In this document: piece after piece, positions 9,404 through 19,043 of the stretch
Position numbering within the stretch: the stretch's first letter is position 1
Layout: every line of letters starts with the position of its first letter
Assembly (NCBI RefSeq): GCF_000380165.1
Contig: NZ_KB904660.1
Span: 1 to 64,000 of the forward strand
Direction: 5' to 3'
Length of the DNA: 64,000 nt
Source of the DNA: Wenjunlia vitaminophila DSM 41686
GTDB taxonomy: Bacteria; Actinomycetota; Actinomycetes; Streptomycetales; Streptomycetaceae
The notes under the pieces: generated by a model
The model's database searches: none
The model's input: the letters and a program-made list of their open reading frames with translations, nothing else
What the model was told of the DNA's origin: nothing
Program-made: the position numbers and the translations under genes

Positions 9404-12400
9404 GTGCGTAGTTACTCGCGCGGAAGGTTCAGAAAGCGCCTGCTGGCCGTCGGGTCAGCAGTGGCCGTCGGCGCCTCGCTCCCAGGACTCGCCGGTACCG
9501 CCGGCGCCCAGGCCGCGCCCTCGGCCACCGTCGAAACGACGCCCGTGGTCCAGTCGCCGTCCACGGCCAGCTCCGCCCAGGTCACGCTGGTGACCGGCGA
9601 CGTCGTCACGGTGACCACCCAGGCCGGTGGCGAGCAGGCGGTGGACATCCAGCCGGCGAAGGGCACGGCGAAGACGTTCCAGACGCTCACCGATCCCGAC
9701 GGTGACGTGTACGTCATCCCGTCCGACGCCGTCGAGGGCCTCGCCGCCCAGTCGCTGGACCGGCGTCTGTTCAACGTGACCCAACTGATCAGGGACGGCC
9801 ACGGCGACGCCGAGAGCGACCAGCTCCCGGTGATCGTCTCCTATGGGGACGCCCCGTCGAGGGCGACCCTGAACAAGCGGGTGGACGCCCTGCCCGCCAG
9901 CGAGCGCGGCGCGGTGACGGACCGCCTCGACCTGGCCGGCGTCCGGATCGAGAAGAGCGCGGCGCAGTCCTTCTGGCGGTCCGCCAAGCCGGTTGCCACC
10001 AAGGGGGACGGGGCCCGCGCGAGCGCGGCGTCGAGCAGCCGGGTGACGAAGATCTGGTACGACGCCCCGGTGCGGGTGACCCTGGACAAGAGCGTCCCGC
10101 AGATATCCGCGCCCAAGGCGTGGGAGGCCGGCTACGACGGCAAGGGCACCAAGGTCGCCGTCCTGGACACCGGCGCCGACACCAACCACCCCGACATCAA
10201 GGACCGCATCGTCGGGTCCGCCAGCTTCGTGCCCGGCGAGGAGGTGGCCGACGGGCACGGACACGGCACCCACGTCGCGTCCACCATCGCCGGCACCGGG
10301 GCGGCCTCCGGCGGCAAGTACAAGGGCGTCGCGCCCGCCGCCGACCTGCTCGTCGGCAAGGTGCTCAGCAACGGGGGAACCGGTGACGCCTCCGGCATCC
10401 TCGCCGGCATGGAATGGGCGGTCAACCAGGACGCCGACGTCGTCAGCATGAGCCTGGGCGCACCGGCCTACGGCAGCGGCGACATCCTGTCCGAGGCGGT
10501 GGACCAGCTCAGCGCCCAGAGCGACACCCTGTTCGTGATCGCGGCCGGCAACGACGGCCCGAACGAGTTCAGCCTGGGCAGCCCGGGGATCGCCGACTCC
10601 GCCCTCACCGTCGGCGCGGTGACCAAGTCCGACGTGCTGGCGTCCTTCTCCAGCCGCGGTCCGCGCCTCGACGACTTCGCCATCAAGCCGGACATCACCG
10701 CGCCCGGCGTGGGCATCGTCGCCGCCCGGGCCAGCGGCACCGCCATGGGCACCCCGGTGGACCAGAGCTACACCTCGGCGAACGGCACCTCCATGGCGAC
10801 CCCGCACGTCGCCGGGGCCGCGGCCATCCTCGCCCAGCGGCACCCCGACTGGGACGGTGAGCGGATCAAGGCCGCGCTGACCAGCCACTCGGTTGCCTCG
10901 CCGGACTACACCCCGTACGAGCAGGGCAACGGCCGGGTGGACGTCGCCGCCGCCCTCAGCCCGGAGCTGGAGCTGACCGGCACCGCGGACTTCGGCCTGG
11001 TGCCGTGGTCGAAGGACACCGCTGAGAAGCTCACCCGCACCCTGACCCTCACCAACAGCAGCGGGACCGACACCACCGCGACCCTCTCCACCGACCTTCC
11101 CGACACCCTCCCCGAGGGCGCGGTGACCCTCTCCGCGACCGAGGTCGCCATCCCGGCCGGTGGCAGCGTCGAGGTGCAGGTCACCCTCGACCCCAACGGT
11201 GTGCCCACGAACCAGCGGTACACCGGCACCATCACCGCGACCACCGCGACGGGCGCCACCGCGCACACCGCGTTCGGCTACGTCCAGGACACCGAGCGGT
11301 ACGACCTGACCATCGACCTCAAGGGACGCAACGGCAAGGCCCCGTACCAGGCCGTCTTCTTCGTGATGGGGCTCGACAACGACTCGTTCAACACCGGCAT
11401 GCTGGCGGGCGAGGACTCCCTGACGGTCCGGGTCCCCCCGGGGAAGTACGGCATCGCCGGTTCGCTCGCCACCACCGGCGAGGGCAAGGCCACCGTCGTG
11501 GCGGCCCAGGACCTGTTCCAGATCCCCGAGGTCGAGGTGCGTGACCAGGCCCGCGACGTCACCGTGGACGCCAGCGAGGCCCGCGACATCACCATGGAGG
11601 TCGAGGGCCTGGACCGCCCGGTGGAGGACAACGTGTTGTCCTACATCGCGACCCGGGTCAGGGAGGACCGCATGCAGGCCTCCGCCGGCCTCGCCAGTGG
11701 CGCGACCTGGAGCGACACGCGGTACGGGTCCATCCCCTGGGACGCGCCAGCCACCGGCGAGGCGCGGGGCACGTTCTTCCACGGGGTGCGGGAGCCGCTG
11801 GTGCGCGCCACCGTCACCCGGCCGGACGAACTGGCCCTGGACACCAAGGTGTCCCCGTACGGCTTCCGCTTCACCGGGAAGAAGCAGTACGACCTCGTCG
11901 ACGTGGGTGACGGCTCCGCCGAGCAGATCGCCGGCAAGGACCTCACCGGCAAGGCCGCCGTGGTGCACAAGGACGCGGTGACCGAGGCCGGCTACCTGCT
12001 GGCCTCCCTGAAGGAGGCCGGGGCGGCGGCGGTCATCGTGGTCCCCAACGACGACTCCTCGCAGCAGTTCGTGGTCAGGGGGGAGATCCCCAGTGTCGCC
12101 GTCAGTTACCAGGACGGGCGGGCACTGGCCGAGCGGCTGGCCAAGGGCCGCACCACGGTGACGCTCCAGGGCGTGCGGAACTCCCGGTACGCGTACTCCG
12201 GCCAGTGGGACCACAGCGGCGCCATGCAGGCCGGCCCCACCCTGAACCTGCGCGCCGACGAGATCGCCAAGGTCACCAACAGGCTGCACAGTGACGGCAC
12301 GTACCGCGTCGGCTTCCACACCATCAACTCCTGGGGCGCCCAGCCCATCACCTCGTACCGTGCGGCTGAGATCAGCGAGCTGGGCCACGAGCGGGTCGAG

Positions 12401-13225
12401 TACCTGCGGACCGCGCCGGGCCTGCGCTACACGCAGTCGGTCGGGCAGAGCCTGGACGTCATGGGCGAGATGCGCGAGGCCACCCTCCACAGCTACCGGG
12501 CGGGCAAGGCCTACCGGGAGGACTGGTACGGGACGCCCATGCACCCGTCCAACGCCTCCGCCTTCAGCTGCAACTACTGCCGCACCGAGCGCTACACGGT
12601 CCTCGGGGCGCTTCCCGGCGGCGACAGCGACCCCGACCACTTCCTCGCCTGGGGTCGGACGCAGCGCATGACCTACTACCGCAACGGCGAACTGATCACC
12701 GATCCCGGCAACCTGATGGTGAAGGAGAAGGCCCAGTACCGGTTCGTCCAGGAGACCAGCCGGCCCAGGGACGTCCCCGGCCTGGTGCTCGCCCCGACGA
12801 CGCGCACCGAGTTCACCTTCACCTCGGCCCAGCCGACCACGGAGAGCACCGGCTACTGCCAGGACCTGTTCCCCGGCACCACCCACTGCGAGCCGCTGCC
12901 GGTGGTCCTGCTGGACTACGACATGAAGGCGGACCTGCTCAACGAGGTGGGGGCGGGATCGCCCTACTCCTTCACGGTGAACGCCTCCCGGGCCAAGGGC
13001 TGGACCGGCTCCACCGCGATGGCCGGTGCCAAGGTGTCGATCAGCACCGACGACGGCGCCACCTGGACGCCGGTGAAGGTCGGTCGCGTGGACGGGGACT
13101 CCTTCCGCGCCTCCTACCGCAACCCCGGGGCCGACAAGAAGTTCGTGTCGGTCAAGGTCGAGGTCTGGGACGGTGACGGCAACCGCACCGAGCAGACCAT
13201 CGTCAAGGCCTACGGCCTGAGGTAA
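9404..13225 (+). CDS. Large secreted S8 (subtilisin-like) serine protease with PA domain
   Basis: A 1273-residue secreted subtilase. The signal peptide follows RGRFRKRLLAVGSAVAVGAS, with probable cleavage near AGAQA. A propeptide region (to about residue 200) precedes the S8 domain with Asp255 (VAVLDTGADT), His287 (GHGTHVAS) and Ser463 (NGTSMATPHVAG). Beta-sandwich segments follow, with a PA-like insert around residues 840-910 (LTGKAAVVHKDAV) and a long C-terminal region. GTG 9404 is chosen because CGAGGAGAA precedes it and the signal peptide starts there; an upstream in-frame extension of 42 codons lacks support. The adjacent TrmB/LuxR-type regulator is a likely controller. Confidence 0.92.
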   Translation: MRSYSRGRFRKRLLAVGSAVAVGASLPGLAGTAGAQAAPSATVETTPVVQSPSTASSAQVTLVTGDVVTVTTQAGGEQAVDIQPAKGTAKTFQTLTDPDGDVYVIPSDAVEGLAAQSLDRRLFNVTQLIRDGHGDAESDQLPVIVSYGDAPSRATLNKRVDALPASERGAVTDRLDLAGVRIEKSAAQSFWRSAKPVATKGDGARASAASSSRVTKIWYDAPVRVTLDKSVPQISAPKAWEAGYDGKGTKVAVLDTGADTNHPDIKDRIVGSASFVPGEEVADGHGHGTHVASTIAGTGAASGGKYKGVAPAADLLVGKVLSNGGTGDASGILAGMEWAVNQDADVVSMSLGAPAYGSGDILSEAVDQLSAQSDTLFVIAAGNDGPNEFSLGSPGIADSALTVGAVTKSDVLASFSSRGPRLDDFAIKPDITAPGVGIVAARASGTAMGTPVDQSYTSANGTSMATPHVAGAAAILAQRHPDWDGERIKAALTSHSVASPDYTPYEQGNGRVDVAAALSPELELTGTADFGLVPWSKDTAEKLTRTLTLTNSSGTDTTATLSTDLPDTLPEGAVTLSATEVAIPAGGSVEVQVTLDPNGVPTNQRYTGTITATTATGATAHTAFGYVQDTERYDLTIDLKGRNGKAPYQAVFFVMGLDNDSFNTGMLAGEDSLTVRVPPGKYGIAGSLATTGEGKATVVAAQDLFQIPEVEVRDQARDVTVDASEARDITMEVEGLDRPVEDNVLSYIATRVREDRMQASAGLASGATWSDTRYGSIPWDAPATGEARGTFFHGVREPLVRATVTRPDELALDTKVSPYGFRFTGKKQYDLVDVGDGSAEQIAGKDLTGKAAVVHKDAVTEAGYLLASLKEAGAAAVIVVPNDDSSQQFVVRGEIPSVAVSYQDGRALAERLAKGRTTVTLQGVRNSRYAYSGQWDHSGAMQAGPTLNLRADEIAKVTNRLHSDGTYRVGFHTINSWGAQPITSYRAAEISELGHERVEYLRTAPGLRYTQSVGQSLDVMGEMREATLHSYRAGKAYREDWYGTPMHPSNASAFSCNYCRTERYTVLGALPGGDSDPDHFLAWGRTQRMTYYRNGELITDPGNLMVKEKAQYRFVQETSRPRDVPGLVLAPTTRTEFTFTSAQPTTESTGYCQDLFPGTTHCEPLPVVLLDYDMKADLLNEVGAGSPYSFTVNASRAKGWTGSTAMAGAKVSISTDDGATWTPVKVGRVDGDSFRASYRNPGADKKFVSVKVEVWDGDGNRTEQTIVKAYGLR

Positions 13226-13285
13226 CACCGCGGCAGCGGGCTCGGGTCGGACCGCGGCCCGCCGTCCGACCCCGCGCCCCCAGCC

Positions 13286-13322
13286 CGGTGGGGCGGGCCG
13301 GTTCCCCCGGCCCGCCCCACCG
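13286..13322. terminator. Bidirectional terminator between subtilase and second L,D-transpeptidase
   Basis: A perfect 16-bp stem (cggtggggcgggccgg and complement) with a 5-nt loop sits between two converging genes, 61 bp from one stop and 37 bp from the other. Confidence 0.8.
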
Positions 13323-13358
13323 CCGTTTCCCGTACCCGCTCGCCGGGCCGGGCGGTGC

Positions 13359-14600
13359 TCAGCGCGGCGCGCCGCCGCGCAGCCAGCCGGCCCAGTCCAG
13401 GTTCCAGCCGTTGAGACCGTTGTCCGGGGCCACCGTGCGGTCCACCGAGTTGACCACCTCCACCACGTCACCGGTCATCGACTGGCGGTAGAACCACGCC
13501 GCGGGGGTCTCACCTGACGTCGTGTCCCGCGGGGCCGGCCGCACGCCCTTGGCCCGGCGCCGGGACGGCTTGACGTCGGCGAGGCCGATGCAGCCGTGAC
13601 TGGTGTTGGCCCTGCCGAAGACCTCCTGGGCCGCCCAGTAGTTGCCGTGGAGGAAGGTGCCGGACGCGGTCAACCGCATGGCGTGGGGCACGTCCGGGAT
13701 GTCGTACGCGTCGCCGAAGCCGACCGTCGCACCGTTCATCCGGGTGACCGGGGACTTCTCGGAGATGACCATCCGGCCGTTGTAGGTGGGGTGGTCGGGG
13801 CTGCCGGCGCTGATCGGGATCACCCGCACCACCTGGCCGTCGCGCCGCACCGTCATGGTGTGCCGGGCCACGTCCACCGTGCTCACCTGGCTGCGGCCGA
13901 CGGTGAACCGGACCGTGCGGTCCTGCACCCCGTAGAAGCCCGGCGCCCCCTCCACGCCGGCCAGCCGCAGCCGCAGGGTGACCCGGGTGCCCGGCAGCCA
14001 GTACTCCCGGGGGCGGTAGTCCAGGCGCTGGTCGCCGAACCAGTGCCCGGCGATCTCCACGGCGGGGTCCGCGCTCACCCGGATGGCCCGTTCCACCGTC
14101 GCCCGCTGGGTGACCGGCCGGTTGAAGCGCAACGACACGGGCATCCCGACGCCCACGACCGAGCCGTCCTCCGGGGTGAAGTGGCCGACGAGGGCGCCCT
14201 CCGGGTACGCGGTGGTGAACCTCGAGCGCAGGTCGGTGCGCTCCCCCTCGGCGTTGACCGCGACGACGGCCACCGTGTACGTGGTGGCGGGGGAGAGCCG
14301 CCCCCGTGGCAACCAGAGCCGCTGGTCGCGGCTGAGCCGCCCGACCACCGCACGGCCCCGACCGTCGATCACCCGGACGCCGACGAGCCGGCCGGGACCC
14401 GCCTCCACCCGGAGCACCCCGAGGGGGCGCACGTCGCGCGCCCCGTCGGCCGGGACCACCCGCACCACGGCCGGCGACCGAGGGGGCCGCTGGTCCTCGG
14501 AGTCCTGGTCGGGGGGAGGGCCGCAGGCCGTGACGGCCAGCAGGAACCCGCCCGTCACGGCGCGCCCGCCGCCCCGCCACACACCCCGCGCTGCCTCCAC
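13359..14600 (-). CDS. L,D-transpeptidase lipoprotein, paralogue of the 6.4-kb gene
   Basis: A 413-residue lipoprotein with lipobox LAVTAC, two Ig-like domains and a C-terminal YkuD domain. Catalytic motifs are HGNYW and SHGCIGLAD with Cys337. Alignment by eye with the 6415-7689 product shows conserved runs throughout (for example GHWFGDQRLDYRP against GHWFGNQRLDFRP). Compared with that paralogue, it has an insert of about 17 residues just after the catalytic motif (RRRAKGVRPAPRDTTSGE region). GTG start at 14600, with GGAAGGA 7-13 bases upstream. It converges on the subtilase and diverges from glgX. It probably cross-links peptidoglycan; why two copies flank a protease locus is unclear. Confidence 0.9.
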   Translation of the reverse strand: MEAARGVWRGGGRAVTGGFLLAVTACGPPPDQDSEDQRPPRSPAVVRVVPADGARDVRPLGVLRVEAGPGRLVGVRVIDGRGRAVVGRLSRDQRLWLPRGRLSPATTYTVAVVAVNAEGERTDLRSRFTTAYPEGALVGHFTPEDGSVVGVGMPVSLRFNRPVTQRATVERAIRVSADPAVEIAGHWFGDQRLDYRPREYWLPGTRVTLRLRLAGVEGAPGFYGVQDRTVRFTVGRSQVSTVDVARHTMTVRRDGQVVRVIPISAGSPDHPTYNGRMVISEKSPVTRMNGATVGFGDAYDIPDVPHAMRLTASGTFLHGNYWAAQEVFGRANTSHGCIGLADVKPSRRRAKGVRPAPRDTTSGETPAAWFYRQSMTGDVVEVVNSVDRTVAPDNGLNGWNLDWAGWLRGGAPR

Positions 14601-14734
14601 AGGTCATTCCTTCCGGCCGGGCCCGGGCTCTCGCCGGGGACAACGACGGCACCACGGGTAAGGAAACGTGACATCCACCCCCGTTCCGGGAAGGACTGGA
14701 CGCGGGGTCGCCACGCTCGGGGAGGTCACAGCCG

Positions 14735-16984
14735 ATGTCGGACACGGGTCAGCAGGAGGTGCGGGCAGCGGGGACCGGCGGACGCGACCGCGCCCGCACG
14801 CCGGGCCCCGCGGTGTGGCCCGGCGGGCCCGAGCCACTGGGGGCGAGCGTGGGTGTCGGGCCCGACGGACGGGAGGGCACCAACTTCGCCCTGTGGGCGG
14901 GCGGGGCCGAAGCCGTCGAGCTGTGCCTGTTCGACGACGCCGGGCGGGAGACCAGGCACCCGCTGCTCGAGCGGACCCGGCAGGTGTGGCACGGCTTCGT
15001 GCCGGGGGTGGGTCCCGGGCAGCGCTACGGCTACCGGGTGCACGGCCGCTGGGACCCCTTCGCCGGTGCCCGGTGGAACCCGGCCAAGCTCCTCCTCGAC
15101 CCGTACGCCCAGGCGGTGGACGGGGAGTTCCGGGTCCCCGCCGAGGTGCACGGGCACGTCCGCGACTGGCCGGGCCGCGAGGTCGCCGACACGGTCCGGG
15201 ACGACCGGGACTCGGCCCCCCACGTCCCCAAGGGCGTGGTGGTGGACGACCGCTTCGACTGGTCGGCCGACCGGCGCCCGGCCACCCCGTGGGCGGAGAC
15301 GGTGATCTACGAGCTCCACGTGCGGGGCTTCACCATGCGCCACCCGCAGGTCCCCCGGGAGCTGCGCGGCACCTTCGCCGGCCTGGCCCACCCCGCCGTG
15401 ATCGAGCACCTGACCGACCTCGGGGTGACCGCGGTCGAGCTGCTGCCCGTCCAGCAGTTCGTCGCCGACGGCCACCTGGTGGCCCGGGGGCTGACCAACT
15501 ACTGGGGCTACAGCACCGTGGGCTACTTCGCCCCGCACGCCGGCTACGCCTCCGCGGGCACCCGGGGTCAGCAGGTCCGGGAGTTCAAGGAGATGGTGCG
15601 GGCCCTGCACGCCGCCGGCATCGAGGTCCTGCTCGACGTGGTCTACAACCACACGGCGGAGGGCAACGAACGCGGCCCCACCCTGTTCCTGCGCGGGATC
15701 GACAACCGCGCCTACTACCGCACCCAGCACGACCCCCGCCGCTACGCCGACACCACCGGGTGCGGCAACACGGTGGACGCGGGCCAGCCCCCCGCGTTGC
15801 GCCTGATCACCGACAGCCTGCGCCACTGGGTCACCGAGATGGGTGTGGACGGATTCCGGTTCGACCTCGCCGCCGCCCTGGCCCGCGGTGGTCGCCACGG
15901 CGGGGACGAGGTCGACATGCGGGCACCGTTCCTCGCGGCGATCTGGCAGGACCCGGTGCTGCGCCGGGTCAAGCTGGTCGCCGAACCGTGGGACGTGGGC
16001 AGCGGCGGCTACCAGGTGGGCGCGTTCCCGGCGCCGTGGTCGGAGTGGAACGACCGGTACCGTGACGCGGCCCGCGACTTCCTGCGCGGTGCCCACCAGG
16101 ACCTCAGGGAGATCGGCTACCGACTCTCCGGCTCCTCCGACCTGTACGCGCACGACGGGCGCTCCCCCTGCGCCTCGGTCAACTTCGTCACCTGCCACGA
16201 CGGCTTCACCCTGCGGGACCTGGTCTCGTACCGGTCCAAGCACAACGAGGCCAACGGCGAGGACAACCGGGACGGCGCCGACGACAACCGCTCCTGGAAC
16301 TGCGGCCACGAGGGGGAGACCGCCGACCCGTTGGTGAACGCCCTGCGCCACCGGCAGGCACGCAACCTGATGGGCGCCCTGCTGGTGTCCACCGGGGTGC
16401 CGATGGTCACCGCGGGCGACGAGATGGGACGCACCCAGGGCGGCAACAACAACGCCTACTGCCACGACGACGCGACGAGCTGGGTGGACTGGTCCCTGCG
16501 CGACCAGCCCGCCTGGCGGGCCCTGCACCAGCTCACCTCACGCCTGGTCCGGCTCCGCCGCCGGCACCCGGTGCTGCGCCGTGCGGCGTTCTTCACCGGT
16601 CACCCGAGACGGCCGGGTGGTCCGCCCGACCTGACCTGGTTCACCCCCGCCGGGCGGCGGATGACCGAGGCGGACTGGTACCAGCCGGCCGCGACGGTCG
16701 GGATGTTCCTGTGCGGGCGGGACCTGCCGGAACGCGACCCCCTCGGTCAGCCGATCAGTGACGACAGCTTCCTGCTGGTCTGGCACACCGGGCCGCGGCC
16801 GGTGCGGTTCACCCTGCCGGGACCGCCCTGGGCCACCCACTACGAGGTCGAGGTGGACACCGCCCCCGAGGACCAGTCCGCGCCCCCGCGCACCCGCCAC
16901 CGGGCGGCGGACCGGCTACGGGTGGGTGCCCGCGCCCTGGTGCTGCTGCGGGCGTGGAGTGAGAACGCCCCCGGCGGGTGTTGA
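14735..16984 (+). CDS. glgX: Glycogen debranching enzyme
   Basis: A 749-residue GH13 isoamylase/GlgX-type enzyme that hydrolyses alpha-1,6 branches of glycogen in the cytoplasm. A CBM48-like N-domain (TNFALWAGGAEAVELCLFDD) precedes the catalytic barrel. Signatures are MGVDGFRFDLAAAL (nucleophile Asp), KLVAEPWDVGSGGYQVG (Glu) and TCHDGFTLRDLVSY (Asp), with the GlgX-typical NGEDNRDGADDNRSWNCG. A C-terminal beta domain completes the protein. ATG start at 14735 with GGGGAGG upstream. Glycogen turnover fits with the glgB and maltokinase genes 10-14 kb away, although they are not in one operon. Confidence 0.95.
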   Translation: MSDTGQQEVRAAGTGGRDRARTPGPAVWPGGPEPLGASVGVGPDGREGTNFALWAGGAEAVELCLFDDAGRETRHPLLERTRQVWHGFVPGVGPGQRYGYRVHGRWDPFAGARWNPAKLLLDPYAQAVDGEFRVPAEVHGHVRDWPGREVADTVRDDRDSAPHVPKGVVVDDRFDWSADRRPATPWAETVIYELHVRGFTMRHPQVPRELRGTFAGLAHPAVIEHLTDLGVTAVELLPVQQFVADGHLVARGLTNYWGYSTVGYFAPHAGYASAGTRGQQVREFKEMVRALHAAGIEVLLDVVYNHTAEGNERGPTLFLRGIDNRAYYRTQHDPRRYADTTGCGNTVDAGQPPALRLITDSLRHWVTEMGVDGFRFDLAAALARGGRHGGDEVDMRAPFLAAIWQDPVLRRVKLVAEPWDVGSGGYQVGAFPAPWSEWNDRYRDAARDFLRGAHQDLREIGYRLSGSSDLYAHDGRSPCASVNFVTCHDGFTLRDLVSYRSKHNEANGEDNRDGADDNRSWNCGHEGETADPLVNALRHRQARNLMGALLVSTGVPMVTAGDEMGRTQGGNNNAYCHDDATSWVDWSLRDQPAWRALHQLTSRLVRLRRRHPVLRRAAFFTGHPRRPGGPPDLTWFTPAGRRMTEADWYQPAATVGMFLCGRDLPERDPLGQPISDDSFLLVWHTGPRPVRFTLPGPPWATHYEVEVDTAPEDQSAPPRTRHRAADRLRVGARALVLLRAWSENAPGGC

Positions 16985-17097
16985 GACGCCGGGGGACGGC
17001 GGACCTCCGCGCGGCTGGACCGACGGCCCTGCCGGCGGTCGTGGGGCACGCGTTACGCTCGCCGCGCAACCGACCAACGACCGCCTGGAGGCGCTCC

Positions 17098-17865
17098 ATG
17101 ACCGTGACCCTCGAGGTCGCAGACGGTGTCGGCACCATCCGCCTGGCCCGTCCACCGATGAACGCGCTCGACATCGCCATGCAGGACGCCCTCGGGCGGG
17201 TGGCGGCGGAGGCCGCCGGCCGCGACGACGTGCGGGCCGTGATCGTGTACGGCGGTGAGAAGGTGTTCGCGGCCGGTGCGGACATCAAGGAGATGCAGGC
17301 CATGGAGTACCAGGACATGGTCCGTCGGGCCCGTGGCCTCCAGGACGCGTTCACCGCGGTGGCCCGCATTCCCAAGCCCGTCGTCGCAGCCGTCACCGGT
17401 TACGCCCTGGGCGGCGGTTGTGAGCTGGCGCTGTGCGCCGACATCCGGATCGCCGGGGAGAACGCCAAGCTCGGCCAGCCGGAGATCCTGCTGGGTCTGA
17501 TCCCGGGCGCCGGCGGCACCCAGCGGCTGAGCCGGCTGATCGGCCCCGCCAGGGCCAAGGACCTGATCTTCACCGGCCGGCAGGTGCGGGCCGCCGAGGC
17601 GTTGGCGATCGGTCTGGTGGACCAGGTGGTACCGGCCGACGAGGTGTACCAGGCCGCGCACGCCTGGGCGTCCCGGCTCGCCGCGGGACCGGCGTTGGCG
17701 CTGCGGGCGGCCAAGGAGGCGGTGGACGCGGGGCTGGAGACCGACCTCGCCACCGGCCTGGACATCGAGCGACACCTGTTCGCCGGGCTCTTCGCCACGG
17801 AGGACCGGGCGATCGGGATGCGCAGTTTCGTGGAGAAGGGACCGGGGAAGGCCGAGTTCCGCTGA
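17098..17865 (+). CDS. Enoyl-CoA hydratase/isomerase family protein
   Basis: A 255-residue crotonase-fold enzyme of typical length. The oxyanion-hole segment reads EKVFAAGADIKEM. Both catalytic glutamates of hydratases are in place: one in GYALGGGCELALCADIRI and one in KLGQPEILLGLIPGAGGTQR. Hydration of 2-enoyl-CoA in fatty-acid or amino-acid degradation is the most likely reaction. ATG start at 17098 with TGGAGG upstream; the longer open frame is rejected. It stands alone, so the physiological substrate cannot be assigned. Confidence 0.88.
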   Translation: MTVTLEVADGVGTIRLARPPMNALDIAMQDALGRVAAEAAGRDDVRAVIVYGGEKVFAAGADIKEMQAMEYQDMVRRARGLQDAFTAVARIPKPVVAAVTGYALGGGCELALCADIRIAGENAKLGQPEILLGLIPGAGGTQRLSRLIGPARAKDLIFTGRQVRAAEALAIGLVDQVVPADEVYQAAHAWASRLAAGPALALRAAKEAVDAGLETDLATGLDIERHLFAGLFATEDRAIGMRSFVEKGPGKAEFR

Positions 17866-18173
17866 CCGGCACGGTCATCCCGGCGGCGGGGCCGGGTTCC
17901 ACGGTCCCGCCGCCGAACCCGTTCGCGTTCCTGGTCCGCGTCTTCCCACCGGTCTTGTCGTGAGCTCCGGTGAGGACCACAGGAACGCCGCGGACAGGGT
18001 GAAGGAAACGTTGTTCCTATCGAGCGACGACGTTTCAACAAAACAACCCTCCTGGGTGCAGCCCGGTATGTCTGTCGCATATACGGTTTGGCGTGCGCTT
18101 TCCCCCGTCATCCCCCCGGATCAATTCCCCCAGATCCATCCCGAATGCCCACCGCTTTGGTCATCATGGGGCC
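17866..18173. other. AT-richer intergenic region before the HATPase gene
   Basis: About 300 bp with noticeably lower GC at 18000-18120 (tttcaacaaaacaaccctcc, gtcgcatatacggtttgg), typical of a promoter region for the following small regulatory gene. I cannot assign -35 and -10 boxes with confidence. Confidence 0.35.
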
Positions 18174-18668
18174 ATGACGGGCCCTGGTGGACGAGAGCAG
18201 GGGTGGGGATCGGCAGTGACCGCGATGGAACGCGTTCCCGTGAGGGAGCCCGCCCGCCATTCCCCCTTCGTGGACGTCGTCGCCGACCCCTCGACGGACG
18301 AGGTGTGGTTCCCGTCCCGCCCCGGCCAGGCGGGGGCCGCGCGGCGGACGGTGGTCTCGGTGCTGCGCCGCTGGAACCTGCCCGCCCTGTGCTACGCGGG
18401 CGAGTTGCTCGTCTCCGAGCTGGTCGGCAACGCGGTGCGGCACGCCGGTGCCCGCCACTTCGCGCTGCGGATGGCCCGCCGCCGGGGGTGGGTCCGGGTG
18501 GAGGTGCGCGACCCCTCCCGCGCGTTGCCCTGCCTGGTCCCGCTGGTGCGGGAGCTGGACGAGCGGGGTAGGGGCCTTTTCCTGGTGCATACGCTCGCCG
18601 ACCGCTGGGGGGTGGATCTCCTCCCCGACGGCAAGACCACCTGGTTCGAGTTGCGGGCGCCGCTGTAG
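18174..18668 (+). CDS. ATP-binding (HATPase_c) anti-sigma-like regulatory protein
   Basis: A small (about 164-residue) GHKL-ATPase-fold protein of the RsbW/SpoIIAB-like type that is abundant in Streptomyces. The N-box reads ELLVSELVGNAVRHAG and the G-box region RGRGLFLVHTLADRWGV. There is no membrane segment or histidine phosphotransfer domain, so it is not a full sensor kinase. Start choice is uncertain: ATG 18174, GTG 18216 and ATG 18225 are all in frame, and the GGGGTGGGGA upstream of 18216 may be the real ribosome-binding site. A strong terminator follows. The partner sigma factor or anti-anti-sigma factor is unknown. Confidence 0.8.
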   Translation: MTGPGGREQGWGSAVTAMERVPVREPARHSPFVDVVADPSTDEVWFPSRPGQAGAARRTVVSVLRRWNLPALCYAGELLVSELVGNAVRHAGARHFALRMARRRGWVRVEVRDPSRALPCLVPLVRELDERGRGLFLVHTLADRWGVDLLPDGKTTWFELRAPL

Positions 18669-18710
18669 CGCGGTGCGCCACGCCTCGGGGCGGGTCCGGA
18701 AAGGACGGCA

Positions 18711-18741
18711 GGCCCCGATCGCCTGGAGGCTGATCGGGGCC
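18711..18741 (+). terminator. Terminator after the HATPase gene
   Basis: A perfect 10-bp stem (ggccccgatc and complement) with an 11-nt loop, 43 bp downstream of the stop codon. Confidence 0.75.
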
Positions 18742-18994
18742 ACGTGTGCCACCGGTAATCGAGGGGTGTGGTGGCCAGTACGCTGACGTGAGCCCGGGTC
18801 AGAGGACCATCACGTCTGGTCCGGTGGTGTTCCCTCCGGACATCTTCGACTATGGCAGCGCGGGCCAGTGACGGCAAATCGTTAATGCGACGTTAATGCG
18901 ACAAAGAATCGAATTCTTGGTGCCCCGGTACCGCACTCCGGTGCACCCACCGCCCGTCGCCGCGCGGTGGTCGCTGATGTCCACTGCCCGTCGC
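18742..18994. other. Convergent gap with short repeats
   Basis: No gene is recognised. A direct repeat of gttaatgcgac occurs twice back to back at 18881-18902, followed by the inverted repeat aagaatcgaattctt at 18904-18918. These AT-rich motifs are unusual here and could be a protein-binding site or a mobile-element scar. Confidence 0.4.
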
Positions 18995-19038
18995 CCGGGC
19001 CGTCCTGCCGGGAACCGGTTCCCGGCAGGACGGCCCGG
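18995..19038 (-). terminator. 44-nt perfect palindrome, terminator of the lectin gene
   Basis: A fully self-complementary 44-nt sequence (22 bp per arm, arm core gggccgtcctgccggg) ends 6 bp beyond the stop of the leftward ricin-type lectin gene. It could also act on rightward transcripts. Confidence 0.75.
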
Positions 19039-19043
19039 CCCAG

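Noticed and set aside
9455-13471. A 1338-codon open frame antisense to the subtilase gene
   Set aside because: The product is low-complexity Gly/Val/Arg/His-rich with no family motifs, while the plus strand encodes a complete S8 protease.
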